From contig CAZEFI010000001.1 of NCBI GenBank assembly GCA_964511425.1, forward strand, positions 1 through 64,000: a stretch of DNA of 64,000 nucleotides, in the 5' to 3' direction. The notes beneath the pieces were generated by a model that saw only the letters and a list, made by a program, of their open reading frames with translations, searched no databases and was not told the origin of the DNA. Shown piece after piece: positions 17,802-27,033 of the stretch (its first letter is position 1; each line of letters opens with the position of its first letter). Source of the stretch: Bin55 sp964511425. Lineage in GTDB: Bacteria > Pseudomonadota > Gammaproteobacteria > Pseudomonadales > Azotimanducaceae. A program made the translations under genes and the position numbers.

Positions 17802-18319
17802 ATCACAACCTTAAAGCTATAGCCATCGGTAGATTGGTTCGGGTCAAACGGTTTGATGTGTTAATTGAGGCGTGGAAAGACATCCCCCTCCAAATCTCCA
17901 TTGTCGGAGATGGTCCTGAGCGAGAGACACTTGCTTCAAAAGTCAACAAATTTAGTTTACAGGATCGAGTACACTTTCTGGGGGAACGCGCTGATATTCA
18001 AGATCTATTCGCTGTTCACCAACTCCTAGTGGTTACCTCCGATCGAGAAGGATTTGGGTATGTTGTACTAGAAGCACTTCAGGCTAAACTAGTCGTAGTA
18101 TCTACTTCTACAGGGATTGCCACCGATTTAATACCGAACAACTATCTTGTCGAGTCGCTGACCGCCGTCAATGTGTCCGCGAAGATTAAACGAACGGTTA
18201 AAAACTTCGAGCAAGCAAAACGAGATTTTCTACCGGTATGGGACTCAGCACAAGATTTGACGATCACGGCGATGGTCGCCGAAACTCTCGATTTCTACCG
18301 TGAAACAGTGTCTCGGTAG
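17798..18319 (+). CDS. Glycosyltransferase family 4, C-terminal half (split gene)
   Basis: Encodes 173 residues forming the donor-binding domain of GT4 enzymes: AIAIGRLVRVKRFDVLIEAW, ISIVGDGPERETL, VHFLGERADIQDLF and TSDREGFGYVVLEALQAKLVVVST, the conserved E-x7-E region with EGFGYVVLEAL. The ATG at 17798 overlaps the stop of the N-domain ORF. The frame is -1 relative to that ORF and is open back to 17720, so a single indel anywhere in 17720-17801 would restore one reading frame. The linker between the domains (NGCS to NHNLKAIAIGRL) is short for the family, consistent with a small deletion. Confidence 0.8.
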   Translation: MNHNLKAIAIGRLVRVKRFDVLIEAWKDIPLQISIVGDGPERETLASKVNKFSLQDRVHFLGERADIQDLFAVHQLLVVTSDREGFGYVVLEALQAKLVVVSTSTGIATDLIPNNYLVESLTAVNVSAKIKRTVKNFEQAKRDFLPVWDSAQDLTITAMVAETLDFYRETVSR

Positions 18320-18527
18320 AACAGTACAAACCTGCAAAATATTCTCAGCCCGAAGCATTAACCCCACAAGAAACCCGAAGTACAAAACCAAAGTTTGACT
18401 GAGCTAATATACGTCACCTCTTTAACCAATAACTACGATTTCAGAATCCGCGAAGACTTTACCGCCAAATTGGAAGCCTACCACCCACTTCTGCACATCG
18501 AGGGCCCTCTATTCGAAACTTCTGAGC

Positions 18528-19034
18528 TTAGTTCCGCGAGTAAGTGCCTATGAGGCGGTTCATCCCGATAACCGCAGGTTCAATCTCTGTAAAGAGTTCC
18601 GGTAAACGTAGTCCTGCTGGTAGTGAAATCATCGAATCGAGTGCTATGATCCAAAAATAATAATGGTGTGTTCCGTGACCTGGTGGAGGCATCGGCCCTC
18701 CGTATCCGATGTTGCCAAAATCGTTTCTTCCATGAACGTATTCCTCACAATCTTCTGGCAGTTCGTAAACGAGTCGTGGAATCCCATAAAGTACCCAGTG
18801 CACAAATCCGTAACCGAGTGGAGTAATGAGAGGTGCGTCGGGGTCGTGGCACACTACTGCGAACGACTCCGTGTTATCAGGAGCGTTAGACCAAGACAAC
18901 TGCGGTGAATAATCTTCACCGTCACCTGTGTGATCTTTAGGAATTCGACCTTGGGGTGAAAACGCGGTGCTCCGTAAATTGATTTCTGAAAGTGCGAATC
19001 CCATAACTATTCCTACGTTTTTCAAAAACGACAA
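18528..19034 (-). CDS. YbhB/YbcL family PEBP-like protein
   Basis: A 168-residue member of the phosphatidylethanolamine-binding protein family related to E. coli YbhB and YbcL. Signature segments are visible in order: YSPQLSWSNAPDNTESFAVVCHDPDAP (ligand-binding DPDxP), FVHWVLYGIP, and the GYGGPMPPPGHGTHHYYFWIIALD core. No signal peptide is evident, so it is likely cytoplasmic. The cellular role of bacterial PEBP proteins is not settled. The gene is convergent with the glycosyltransferase genes, with 208 bp between them that hold no feature I can support. Confidence 0.9.
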   Translation of the reverse strand: MSFLKNVGIVMGFALSEINLRSTAFSPQGRIPKDHTGDGEDYSPQLSWSNAPDNTESFAVVCHDPDAPLITPLGYGFVHWVLYGIPRLVYELPEDCEEYVHGRNDFGNIGYGGPMPPPGHGTHHYYFWIIALDSMISLPAGLRLPELFTEIEPAVIGMNRLIGTYSRN

Positions 19035-19064
19035 TTCAATTTTAGCGAGCTAAAACTTCCTTCG

Positions 19065-20714
19065 TTAGACTGCGAGAATTTTTTTTGCAAGAACTCTACA
19101 CTCGTCCAAGTCAGGGACAATGTGGGTTTTGGGAACTCGATGCAGTACAGCTAACGAATTAAGTGTATCGGCGACCGCACCTCTAAGACCAGTGATGATG
19201 AGTTTTGTATCGCTATTGATTACTACGTTGATCAAACGCACGATAACCATGGCGACACTGTCATCGATGTGAACCGTTTTTGAAAAATCAAAAATAACGA
19301 TCTCGTGATCTTTGACATCCTCACCAATTATGGTCGACAACTCCCGAGACGACGCAACCGTGTAGACGCCATTAAATTCGACGATCCCAACTCTCGCGGA
19401 AAATAAGTCGATACAAGCATCGGATACTTTCTTTTCAAAAGCAGGATCATCGGGATCAAGTTGGTGTAGAAATTTCCAATCCAACAATGGAACAGATCTC
19501 AAGTTATCCAGCTCAAGGGATTCTAATTGTGCAGCATGTGTGAGACCCGCGACAATCAGACCGACTGCAACCGCAGTGACTAAGTCTACGAAGATAGTCA
19601 ATCCGCACGTGAGTAGCACTACACTTAAGTAGTACGCTTGAATCCGATGGAGCCGTTTTAATAAATTCCAGTCGACAACTTCGATACCGACCAACACCAT
19701 GACTCCCGCGAGTGCAGAAAACGGGATCGGTGGTATGTACTTCCCAAACCATAGTACAACGGTCAACATTACGATACCACAGACCAATCCAGACAATCTC
19801 GTCGTACCATGGGACAAAATGTTGGTAACCGTGCATGTTGTTGTCCCCGCACCTGGAAGCCCACCTACCAATCCTGCGGTGATGTTTCCCAAGCCCTGAC
19901 CGATCAACTCTCTGTTCGAGTTGTGGCTCGTTCCCGTCATGGAATCGGCGACAAGAGATGTCAACAAACTGTCAACTGAGCCAAGCAGAGCGAGAATGAG
20001 GGCTGGTTCGATCGCGCGTAGCAAAAAACCGACATTAGGGAACTCAAGCGAAAAGGAAGGTAATCCCATTGGCATGCTCGCCAACCTAGGTGCTTCGTCT
20101 AACCACAATAGTCCTATGACGCAACCGAAGATTAAACCCAACATTGGTGCCGGTATTAAGCGGGAGAAGCGTTTTGGCCAGAAAAGGCCTACCCCAACAG
20201 TTACTACGGCGATTAAAACTGCGTGAACATTTACCACACTAAGTGCTTCTGGTAACGCGGTCATCGCCCCGAGAGCACCACCGTTCGGCGTGCTTGCACC
20301 GAGAATCGGCGGAAGATGCACGAGCACGATTATCAGACCGATACCTGTCATGAAACCCGAAATCACAACATAGGGTGTATAGACTACGAAACGACCGATC
20401 CTTGATAAACCGAGAAGAACTTGGATAACACCTGCAAAAATGACAATTACTAGAGCTTGCGGAATACTACCGTCCGCATAGGATGCTATCACCACGGTCA
20501 TCGCTACGGTCATCGGAGCCGTCGGACCGGATATTTGTGTCTTAGTCCCACCGAAAATGCTGCCGATGAGACACATCGCGATTGCGCCGTAAAGTCCAGC
20601 AAGAATTCCCATACCCGATGCGATACCGAACGCCAAAGCTACCGGCAACGCCACAACCGACGCAGTAATCCCCCCTAGAATATCACCAAAAATAGTTTTT
20701 CCATTTAGTCGCAT
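19065..20714 (-). CDS. SulP family anion (sulfate/bicarbonate-type) permease
   Basis: Inner-membrane secondary anion transporter of about 550 residues, the usual SulP length. It opens with FGDILGGITASVVALPVALAFGIASG and KTQISGPTAPMTVAMTVV, typical of TM1-TM3 of SulP/SLC26 proteins, continues with many hydrophobic helices (LIGQGLGNITAGLVGGLPGAGTTT is a conserved segment) and ends with a STAS domain from about residue 440 (VGIVEFNGVYTVASSRELS, EIVIFDFSKTVHIDDSVAMVIV). I chose the ATG at 20714; a TTG at 20729 is also in frame. Whether it moves sulfate or bicarbonate cannot be read from sequence, and no carbonic anhydrase is adjacent. Confidence 0.93.
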   Translation of the reverse strand: MRLNGKTIFGDILGGITASVVALPVALAFGIASGMGILAGLYGAIAMCLIGSIFGGTKTQISGPTAPMTVAMTVVIASYADGSIPQALVIVIFAGVIQVLLGLSRIGRFVVYTPYVVISGFMTGIGLIIVLVHLPPILGASTPNGGALGAMTALPEALSVVNVHAVLIAVVTVGVGLFWPKRFSRLIPAPMLGLIFGCVIGLLWLDEAPRLASMPMGLPSFSLEFPNVGFLLRAIEPALILALLGSVDSLLTSLVADSMTGTSHNSNRELIGQGLGNITAGLVGGLPGAGTTTCTVTNILSHGTTRLSGLVCGIVMLTVVLWFGKYIPPIPFSALAGVMVLVGIEVVDWNLLKRLHRIQAYYLSVVLLTCGLTIFVDLVTAVAVGLIVAGLTHAAQLESLELDNLRSVPLLDWKFLHQLDPDDPAFEKKVSDACIDLFSARVGIVEFNGVYTVASSRELSTIIGEDVKDHEIVIFDFSKTVHIDDSVAMVIVRLINVVINSDTKLIITGLRGAVADTLNSLAVLHRVPKTHIVPDLDECRVLAKKILAV

Positions 20715-20917
20715 AGGCTTACTCAGCAATGACTACACGGCAGGTAGTCTTTAAACTCATATGATCTCCTCTGTCTCGTGAAACCTCGCAAAATCCAGAG
20801 TACTAAAAGCGTTTAGCATGTTCGTTCGCCCCAGTGAGTATTCCATGTGCAAACTATCAAGATCAAAAACGGTAACCATCTGTGCTCCCTACGCTACTTA
20901 AAAAACAAGAATGAAAT

Positions 20918-21757
20918 ATGAAAGTTAAGGTGAACTGGCAACCGCAAAAGAACCTAGTTGGAACTACAAATTCTGGACATCGAATCTTACTCAGAGCGGG
21001 CAAACATGTAGACATTGGCGGTAAGGGACTGGGATCGATTGAACTTGTGCTGCTAGGAATCGGAAGTTCTAAGACCGTCTCGGTAATCCACGTTTTGCGT
21101 AAGTCCAAGGTGGATATTCAGGAATGTCTCACACAGGTGTCTTTGATTCCCGACGAGTCTAAGTTAAGCGAACTAGATACCATTCATCTACATTTTGATT
21201 TCTTTGGAGATTCTCTCTCTGAACCAAAATTGAACCGCGCACTGGCCCTCGCCGAAAATGAATGCTGTCCAATATCAAATCTTTTACGTCGCTCAGGAAT
21301 CGCAATCACCCACACACTTACGATACATGCGCCCGGGGCCGCACCACAGAGTAAAGAGAGAGACACAACTTCCATTTTATCAACTCAGGGATTACACCAT
21401 GTTGCTCTGACTTCCACAAATTTTGAAGCCAGTCGGAAGTTCTATACCGAAGTCATGAAAATGCAAGTGGAATGGGAACCTGACAACGATAACATTTACT
21501 TGACCAACGGTACTGACAACCTCGCTATTCATCGAGGTACTCATCGGGATTCTAAATTAGACCACATCGGATTTATCTTGGAATCCCAGGAACAGGTGGA
21601 CGAATGGTATTCACACCTTACGAACAACAATGTGCCTATCGACAAAGAACCAAAAACACATCGAGATGGTGCTCGTAGCTTCTATGTGATTGACCCGGAC
21701 GGGGTTTGTGTCCAGCTCATATATCACCCACCGCTCAGCAACAATAAGTCATACTAG
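20918..21757 (+). CDS. OsmC-like / VOC (glyoxalase-like) fusion protein
   Basis: A 279-residue fusion. Residues 1-146 match the OsmC/YhfA fold: NSGHRILLRAG, GGKGLGSIELVLLGIGSSKTVSVIHVLRKSKVDI, and ALAENECCPISNLLRRSGIAITHTL. Residues about 155-272 form a vicinal-oxygen-chelate domain: GLHHVALTSTNFEASRKFYTEVMKMQVEW, LDHIGFILESQEQVDEWYSHL, and FYVIDPDGVCVQLIY. The first OsmC cysteine (normally within GGC or AGC) is replaced by serine at residues 50-51, while the second site keeps C116-C117. Peroxidase activity of the usual two-cysteine kind is therefore unlikely. The VOC part keeps candidate metal ligands (H in LHHVAL, H in LDHIGF). Substrate unknown. The gene stands alone between divergent sulP and convergent coq7. 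Confidence 0.85.
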   Translation: MKVKVNWQPQKNLVGTTNSGHRILLRAGKHVDIGGKGLGSIELVLLGIGSSKTVSVIHVLRKSKVDIQECLTQVSLIPDESKLSELDTIHLHFDFFGDSLSEPKLNRALALAENECCPISNLLRRSGIAITHTLTIHAPGAAPQSKERDTTSILSTQGLHHVALTSTNFEASRKFYTEVMKMQVEWEPDNDNIYLTNGTDNLAIHRGTHRDSKLDHIGFILESQEQVDEWYSHLTNNNVPIDKEPKTHRDGARSFYVIDPDGVCVQLIYHPPLSNNKSY

Positions 21758-21790
21758 AATTTGTCGATTAATTTTGAGCTCTTCCTAGGA

Positions 21791-22468
21791 CTAGATTCGG
21801 CGTGTTGTTTCGGTCATGACTGTAGACACTAGAGTCATGGCACTTTTTATGAAACTGGGGAATTCGATCCCTCCGGATTTTAAAGCGTCCACACCGTGTC
21901 GAATCTCATCTTCGCGTATCTTGTAGAGAATGGCTCGTGTTCGTTCGTCGTCTTCTGGTACCCGAGCTAGGTGTCGGTCGATGTGTTTTCTAACTTCATC
22001 TTCAGTCGCTTCGACGAAACCTAAACTAATCTTATCACCCATCGCCCCTGTTAAGGCACCGATCCCCACAGAACCGAGAAAGAAAAATGGAGCAAAAATA
22101 CTAGTCGGACTCGAAAGTTCCTGTAGCCGCATTCGGCACCAATTTAAATGTACGACTTCCTCGGCCGCTGCCTCTTGGAGATGCTGCCTAGTTGCCATGT
22201 CTCTCGCGACAAATGCCTGCCCTTCGTACAGACCCTGGGCACAAATTTCCCCGGTGTGATTTACGCGCATAAGGGAGGCAGAAATTGTAGCTTCCCCTGG
22301 ACTCAGATTTCGGTTTTTCGGAAACTCGCTAACTGACTCGTTCAAACGACGATTTAATCCAGTTAAAGTCCGCAAACTAGCATCAATCAGAACGATGAAT
22401 CGATCAATCATTCCTGGCATTTTTGACGATCTTTGATCGTTTATCGATGGCAATTTCTTCGATCCCAC
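21791..22468 (-). CDS. coq7: 3-demethoxyubiquinol 3-hydroxylase Coq7
   Basis: Membrane-associated di-iron monooxygenase that performs the penultimate oxygen-dependent hydroxylation in ubiquinone synthesis. Carboxylate-bridged di-iron ligands are seen in MRVNHTGEICAQGLYEGQA, EAAAEEVVHLNWC, FVEATEDEVRKHI and KIREDEIRHGVDAL. The hydrophobic IFAPFFFLGSVGIGALTG is the membrane-contact part of the family. The ORF is open to a GTG at 22468; a shorter form from an ATG near 22420 is also possible. It follows purD by 4 bp on the same strand. Its presence implies aerobic respiration. Confidence 0.95.
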   Translation of the reverse strand: MGSKKLPSINDQRSSKMPGMIDRFIVLIDASLRTLTGLNRRLNESVSEFPKNRNLSPGEATISASLMRVNHTGEICAQGLYEGQAFVARDMATRQHLQEAAAEEVVHLNWCRMRLQELSSPTSIFAPFFFLGSVGIGALTGAMGDKISLGFVEATEDEVRKHIDRHLARVPEDDERTRAILYKIREDEIRHGVDALKSGGIEFPSFIKSAMTLVSTVMTETTRRI

Positions 22469-22472
22469 ACAA

Positions 22473-23765
22473 TTACACTGTTTTCTTGCGTTCCCGTGTT
22501 ATTGCACGGTGACCGATATCTGTGCGCATGTGCACACCGGACCATTGAATCTTCTTTGCACGAGCATAAGCGTTTCGTTGGGCCAGTTCAACGGTCGGCC
22601 CTGAACTAACTACGGTTAAGACTCTACCTCCACTCGTAACTAAGCGACCTTGATCCTCCTTCGTACCAGCATGGAACACTTTAGTACCGGGAACGTTCGA
22701 GTTGAGACCGTTGATTGGTAAGTTCGTCTTGTATTTACCGGGATATCCAGGCGATGCAAGCACTACGGCGACCGTACAGTTTTGGTTAAATTTCAATTGA
22801 TGTCCTTTCAGTCCGTCAGGTTCAGTCGCCGCGAGACAGTGTTTCGCAAAGTCTGAATGCAAGCGCATCAATACTGGTTGGGCTTCAGGATCACCAAACC
22901 GGCAGTTGTATTCGACCACGTACGGATCACCGTTGCAAATCATTAAACCAATATACAAAAAACCTCTATACGAATTGTTTTCTTCTTGCATTCCCTGAAT
23001 TGTCGGAGTCACAATGCGGTCCATGGTCTTCGTGTATACATCGACGTCAATCACCGGTGCAGGAGAATATGCTCCCATACCACCAGTATTCGGCCCTCGG
23101 TCGCCGTCGTTTAATGCCTTGTGGTCTTGAGACGTCGCAAACGGCAGCACGTTGTCGCCATCGGTAAGCACGATAAAACTTGCCTCTTCTCCCTTCAGGT
23201 ATTCTTCGATCACAATGGTCGAAGCGGCTTCCCCGAATGCACGACCGGATAACATGTTGCGAGCGGCGTTGAGTGCCTGATCTAATGATGTAGCAACGAC
23301 TACACCTTTCCCAGCAGCTAAGCCGTCTGCCTTGATCACAATGGGAAAATCACATCGTCGGATGTGCGAACATGCTTCTTCTATGTCTTGAGAAACAAAT
23401 GCGGGTGCAGTCGGAATATCATGCCTTTTCATGAATTCTTTGGCAAAAGACTTTGACCCTTCGATTTGCGCGGCTGACATCGTTGGGGCAAGACACTTAT
23501 ACCCACTTTTCGTGAGATAGTCGCCTAAACCAGCAACGATTGGTTGTTCCGGGCCAATGACGGTTAGGTCGATCTCGTTGGCACCTACAGCTTCTTTAAT
23601 CGCAAGGTGATCTGATACACTCAAAGAGAGATTTCGAACTTTTGCTTCGCTGGCAGTACCGGGATTCCCTGGGGCTACAAGTACTTCGGATACTTCGTCG
23701 GACTGCGCGAGGCACCACGCTAATGCGTGTTCACGACCACCTGATCCAACTACTAGCACTTTCAT
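22473..23765 (-). CDS. purD: Phosphoribosylamine--glycine ligase (GAR synthetase)
   Basis: Catalyses the second step of de novo purine synthesis, joining glycine to phosphoribosylamine with ATP. The ATP-grasp enzyme is complete at 430 residues: N-terminal VLVVGSGGREHALAWCLAQS, IGPEQPIVAGLGDYL, FPIVIKADGLAAGKGVVVA, the GPNTGGMGAYSPAP signature, and EYNCRFGDPEAQPVLMRL near residue 290. It lies 18 bp after purH on the same strand, the usual purH-purD arrangement in proteobacteria. Confidence 0.98.
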   Translation of the reverse strand: MKVLVVGSGGREHALAWCLAQSDEVSEVLVAPGNPGTASEAKVRNLSLSVSDHLAIKEAVGANEIDLTVIGPEQPIVAGLGDYLTKSGYKCLAPTMSAAQIEGSKSFAKEFMKRHDIPTAPAFVSQDIEEACSHIRRCDFPIVIKADGLAAGKGVVVATSLDQALNAARNMLSGRAFGEAASTIVIEEYLKGEEASFIVLTDGDNVLPFATSQDHKALNDGDRGPNTGGMGAYSPAPVIDVDVYTKTMDRIVTPTIQGMQEENNSYRGFLYIGLMICNGDPYVVEYNCRFGDPEAQPVLMRLHSDFAKHCLAATEPDGLKGHQLKFNQNCTVAVVLASPGYPGKYKTNLPINGLNSNVPGTKVFHAGTKEDQGRLVTSGGRVLTVVSSGPTVELAQRNAYARAKKIQWSGVHMRTDIGHRAITRERKKTV

Positions 23766-23783
23766 ATGACTGTCTACTGTATG

Positions 23784-25328
23784 CTAATGTTTAAAGTGTC
23801 TTATACCGGTAAATAACATCGCAATACCATGCTCGTTAGCGGCATCGATGACTTCTTGATCTCGACGCAAACCGCCTGGTTGAATCACCGCGCTAATACC
23901 GGCCGCGGCTGCAGTGTCTATACCGTCTCGAAATGGAAACGCTGCATCGGAGGCTAACACCGACTGGGCTAATTGCAAACCGGCCTCCTGCGCTTTCAAA
24001 GATGCAATTTTAGTGCTCACAACGCGACTCATCTGGCCTGCTCCAATTCCAATGGTTCGTTGATCTTTCGCAATGACGATCGCGTTCGATTTCACGTGCC
24101 ATGCGACATCCCAAGCAAAAGCTAAATCCAGTTGTTCTAATGCAGTTGGCGCGCGCTTCGTAACACATTTGGTACTGGCGAACTCCAATCCCTTGTTATC
24201 TGCATCCTGCAACAAGTACCCTCCCGACACTTGTTTAATTTGACGTTGGTTGGTTTTTACAAACGGTACGCCCAGTTCCAATAGCCGTAGGTGTTTACGT
24301 CGCCTAGCGACTTCCTGCGCAGAAGTTTCGATCTTGGGTGCAATGATAACCTCTACAAACTGCTGTTCTATGATTGCCGTGAGTGTCGGTCCGTCTAAGG
24401 GTACGTTAAAAGCCAATATACCACCAAAAGCTGATGTGGGATCCGTTGCATACGCGGTTTCGTAAGCCTCCCGTGCATTTCGTGAAATTGCGACACCGCA
24501 AGGATTTCCATGCTTTACTATGACACATGCTGATTGCGAAAAATGTTTAACACAATCGAGTGCTGCGTCGACATCTGCAATGTTGTTGTACGACAACTCC
24601 TTGCCTTGTAGTAAATTCGCAGTCAATACAGTTCCAACTTGGCAAGGATCGTCGTAATACAACGCAGCATCTTGGTGTGGATTTTCGCCGTATCTTAATT
24701 CGCATTTCTTGGATAGTGCTAGAAATGCTGAATCAGGAAACTTATCAGCGCGGGAGAAATATCGTGCGATTGAGACGTCATAAGCTGCGACGTGCGAGAA
24801 CGCTTTAGTGGCCATTTTGTACCTAAAGTCCAAATCTGCAGTATCTTCTTTTATCCGAAGAATCGCTTCTTCGTAATCACTAGGGTCCACGACGACAAGC
24901 ACGAACTGGTGGTTTTTGGCAGCTGCTCGAATTAATGTAGGTCCACCAATGTCGATGTTCTCAACCGCAAGTTCTTGGGTACATCCTTCTTGTGAGGTCA
25001 CTTGCTTGAAAGGGTAAAGGTTTACTGCAACAACATCAATTTCTACGATGTCGTATTTCGCCACCTCTGAACGATCTTTCTCACGTCGTGAGAGAATTCC
25101 CCCGTGTACGAGCGGATGTAAGGTCTTTACCCGACCTTCCATCATGGTGGGATATCCGGTCAAATTCTCAATCGATGTATGGTCGATTCCCGCGCCGCCT
25201 AGCGTCGCAGCAGTACCGCCGCTAGCTATGAGCTTGCACTCAAGCGTTTGAAGTTCGCGCGAAAAGTCTACTAGATTCGATTTATCAAATACACTCAATA
25301 ACGCGGTCCGAGCTACGAACGAAGACAA
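23784..25328 (-). CDS. purH: Bifunctional AICAR formyltransferase / IMP cyclohydrolase
   Basis: Catalyses the last two steps to IMP. The N-terminal IMP cyclohydrolase (MGS-like) domain shows ALLSVFDKSNLVDFSRELQ, IASGGTAATLGGAGI, MEGRVKTLHPLVHGGIL. The C-terminal transformylase domain begins near residue 200 and includes LRYGENPHQDAALY, CVIVKHGNPCGVAIS with the catalytic Lys-His, DPTSAFGGILAFN and AFPFRDGIDTAAAAGI. Length 514 residues is slightly short but complete. The start is TTG, overlapping the end of the prmA frame, so translation is likely coupled to prmA upstream. Confidence 0.98.
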   Translation of the reverse strand: MSSFVARTALLSVFDKSNLVDFSRELQTLECKLIASGGTAATLGGAGIDHTSIENLTGYPTMMEGRVKTLHPLVHGGILSRREKDRSEVAKYDIVEIDVVAVNLYPFKQVTSQEGCTQELAVENIDIGGPTLIRAAAKNHQFVLVVVDPSDYEEAILRIKEDTADLDFRYKMATKAFSHVAAYDVSIARYFSRADKFPDSAFLALSKKCELRYGENPHQDAALYYDDPCQVGTVLTANLLQGKELSYNNIADVDAALDCVKHFSQSACVIVKHGNPCGVAISRNAREAYETAYATDPTSAFGGILAFNVPLDGPTLTAIIEQQFVEVIIAPKIETSAQEVARRRKHLRLLELGVPFVKTNQRQIKQVSGGYLLQDADNKGLEFASTKCVTKRAPTALEQLDLAFAWDVAWHVKSNAIVIAKDQRTIGIGAGQMSRVVSTKIASLKAQEAGLQLAQSVLASDAAFPFRDGIDTAAAAGISAVIQPGGLRRDQEVIDAANEHGIAMLFTGIRHFKH

Positions 25329-25329
25329 T

Positions 25330-26196
25330 TTACTGCATTCCTATTGATTGGTTCGAGTTCTTTTTACCCACTAGAAGCCGCCATTCTTCCCGATGATAAA
25401 CTGCATCAAATTTGACATTTACATAGGTAGACTTAACTTGTTCGATCTGGCTTGGCAGCAATCCAGTGAGCAAAATAACTCCGCCGGGATTTAGATGGGT
25501 CGTCAAAATAGATGCAAATTCTACGATGGTGTTCAACAAGATGTTGGCAACTATTAGGTCATAGCGTCTCGTGGGCGACAATTGCTCCATAACCGAAACG
25601 TCCACGTCATTGTAACGTGCGTTGTCTCGAGCGGTTTGCAGTGCTAATGGATCAATATCAACCGCATCGACCCGTTGGGCTCCAAGTTTTTTTGTAGCGA
25701 TCGCAAGAATTCCGGAGCCCGTACCAAAATCCAAAACGTTTAAACCCTGAAGTGGGTTGTTTGCTAACCAAGTAAGACACATGCTGGTCGTAGGATGTTC
25801 GCCAGTACCGAAACCTAGCCCAGGTTCTAATCGAACAGTGTTTGTTAAGTCTGATACTGGATGGTTCCGGGGCACCACCCGTAGTCCATTAAAGTCCAAC
25901 GGAACCCGAGGTACGCTCATGGATTGCCAGTCATCACCGACAAAACTGATGTCTAATATCTTCAAATCTAGTCTCCTAAGCGTTGTTTGAACCTCTCGAA
26001 TGTCATTCCATAGACAGAAGAGTGCTTCGACTTGAACATGTTCCCAACGTGGTAACTCGTGCAAAGTTTTTTCTAGAAATGTCTCATGCTCGGTACTCGT
26101 TACGGTGATCGACTGAGCGTTGTGGCCGAGTAGTGCTTCCTCGGTCTCTTCAAGTCTATCTTGCGTTAATGTCACCGTAAGCTTAACCCAAGGCAT
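25330..26196 (-). CDS. prmA: Ribosomal protein L11 methyltransferase
   Basis: Methylates ribosomal protein L11 using S-adenosylmethionine. The N-terminal L11-recognition domain (about residues 1-60) is followed by a Rossmann methyltransferase: TVRLEPGLGFGTGEHPTTSMCL is diagnostic of PrmA, then VLDFGTGSGILAIATKKLGA as the SAM-binding loop, VDIDPLALQTARDNA and DLIVANILLNTI. The 288-residue length is normal. It precedes purH by one base on the same strand. Confidence 0.97.
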   Translation of the reverse strand: MPWVKLTVTLTQDRLEETEEALLGHNAQSITVTSTEHETFLEKTLHELPRWEHVQVEALFCLWNDIREVQTTLRRLDLKILDISFVGDDWQSMSVPRVPLDFNGLRVVPRNHPVSDLTNTVRLEPGLGFGTGEHPTTSMCLTWLANNPLQGLNVLDFGTGSGILAIATKKLGAQRVDAVDIDPLALQTARDNARYNDVDVSVMEQLSPTRRYDLIVANILLNTIVEFASILTTHLNPGGVILLTGLLPSQIEQVKSTYVNVKFDAVYHREEWRLLVGKKNSNQSIGMQ

Positions 26197-26199
26197 AGC

Positions 26200-27033
26200 T
26201 CACCGACTAATAGGATCGCCTGAATTGGGTGTGGAATCTTGTGGAATTGATGGCTCTCTCAGATTCGACGGAACGCTTGGATTATCGTCTGTGAATGGTT
26301 CAAAAATTCCTCGCTGAGAACAGTCAAAATTTGAGTAGCTTTTGGTAACTTCGCGTTCCAATGATCGCTCACCGGAACTTACACTCAGCTTGAATGTGAC
26401 CTGTTCCAAAACCGAACTGTTCGTCTGTTCTTCAAAACGAAAAGTTGAAACATTGGTGTATTCATTGACGTGCATCCATGATTCGATCTGAAAGGGTTCC
26501 GGAGCAAAACTCCTCAACTCAATCAACTGTTGTTTGAACCGATCCACGGTTAAGTGATTGACCACATGTTGATTCAGTCCTTTCGATGCACCGGGTAGAA
26601 CGTTAAAAGCAAACTTTAAAGTCGATGAAGACTGACTTACAAGTTGCATTGAATCGGTGTCAATGAATTGAAAATTAAGTAATGCAGGATGGCGCTTGGA
26701 GGGTTTTGGTTTGTATTCATTGAATTGTTGATCCGTTGGGTCTTGACCGTTGACCATGAGTAGTTGCCACTCCATCCCCAACCCCCAACTTGGATCAAAT
26801 CGATCTAGAATACTGCCCACATCAGTAATGGTTGTTAGTTGCGTATAAGCACAGAGTCGCAACGATGGCAATTTTGTGGAACTATCTCCAATTACCTTGT
26901 CAATTAGAGCCGCGATGTCAGTTTCATTGATTTCGTCCTGAGCAAATCCGTCAACGTTTGCTGAAAAAAACATACAAACGATAGAGCAACGAAGGAACCG
27001 GAAGAGTTTGTTCCTATGAGAGTTAGTGTTCAT
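26200..27033 (-). CDS. Secreted protein of unknown function
   Basis: I do not recognise this 277-residue protein. The N-terminus has a basic start and hydrophobic stretch ending SANVDGFAQDE, which looks like a signal peptide with cleavage after FA. The body is hydrophilic without membrane segments and has two cysteines in the mature part (LRLCAYTQL and SNFDCSQRG), which could form one disulfide. The C-terminal 35 residues are rich in Pro, Ser and Asp and probably disordered. It sits 3 bp upstream of prmA on the same strand, at the position where other species often have a membrane protein of the DUF3426 type, but I see no resemblance to that. Its start lies next to the tnpB region. Confidence 0.6.
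   Translation of the reverse strand: MNTNSHRNKLFRFLRCSIVCMFFSANVDGFAQDEINETDIAALIDKVIGDSSTKLPSLRLCAYTQLTTITDVGSILDRFDPSWGLGMEWQLLMVNGQDPTDQQFNEYKPKPSKRHPALLNFQFIDTDSMQLVSQSSSTLKFAFNVLPGASKGLNQHVVNHLTVDRFKQQLIELRSFAPEPFQIESWMHVNEYTNVSTFRFEEQTNSSVLEQVTFKLSVSSGERSLEREVTKSYSNFDCSQRGIFEPFTDDNPSVPSNLREPSIPQDSTPNSGDPISR

Noticed and set aside
18395..18553. A 52-codon plus-strand ORF from a TTG in the spacer between the glycosyltransferase and the PEBP gene
   Set aside because: It has no ATG or GTG start, no ribosome site, no recognisable similarity and it runs into the convergent PEBP gene; it is probably chance.
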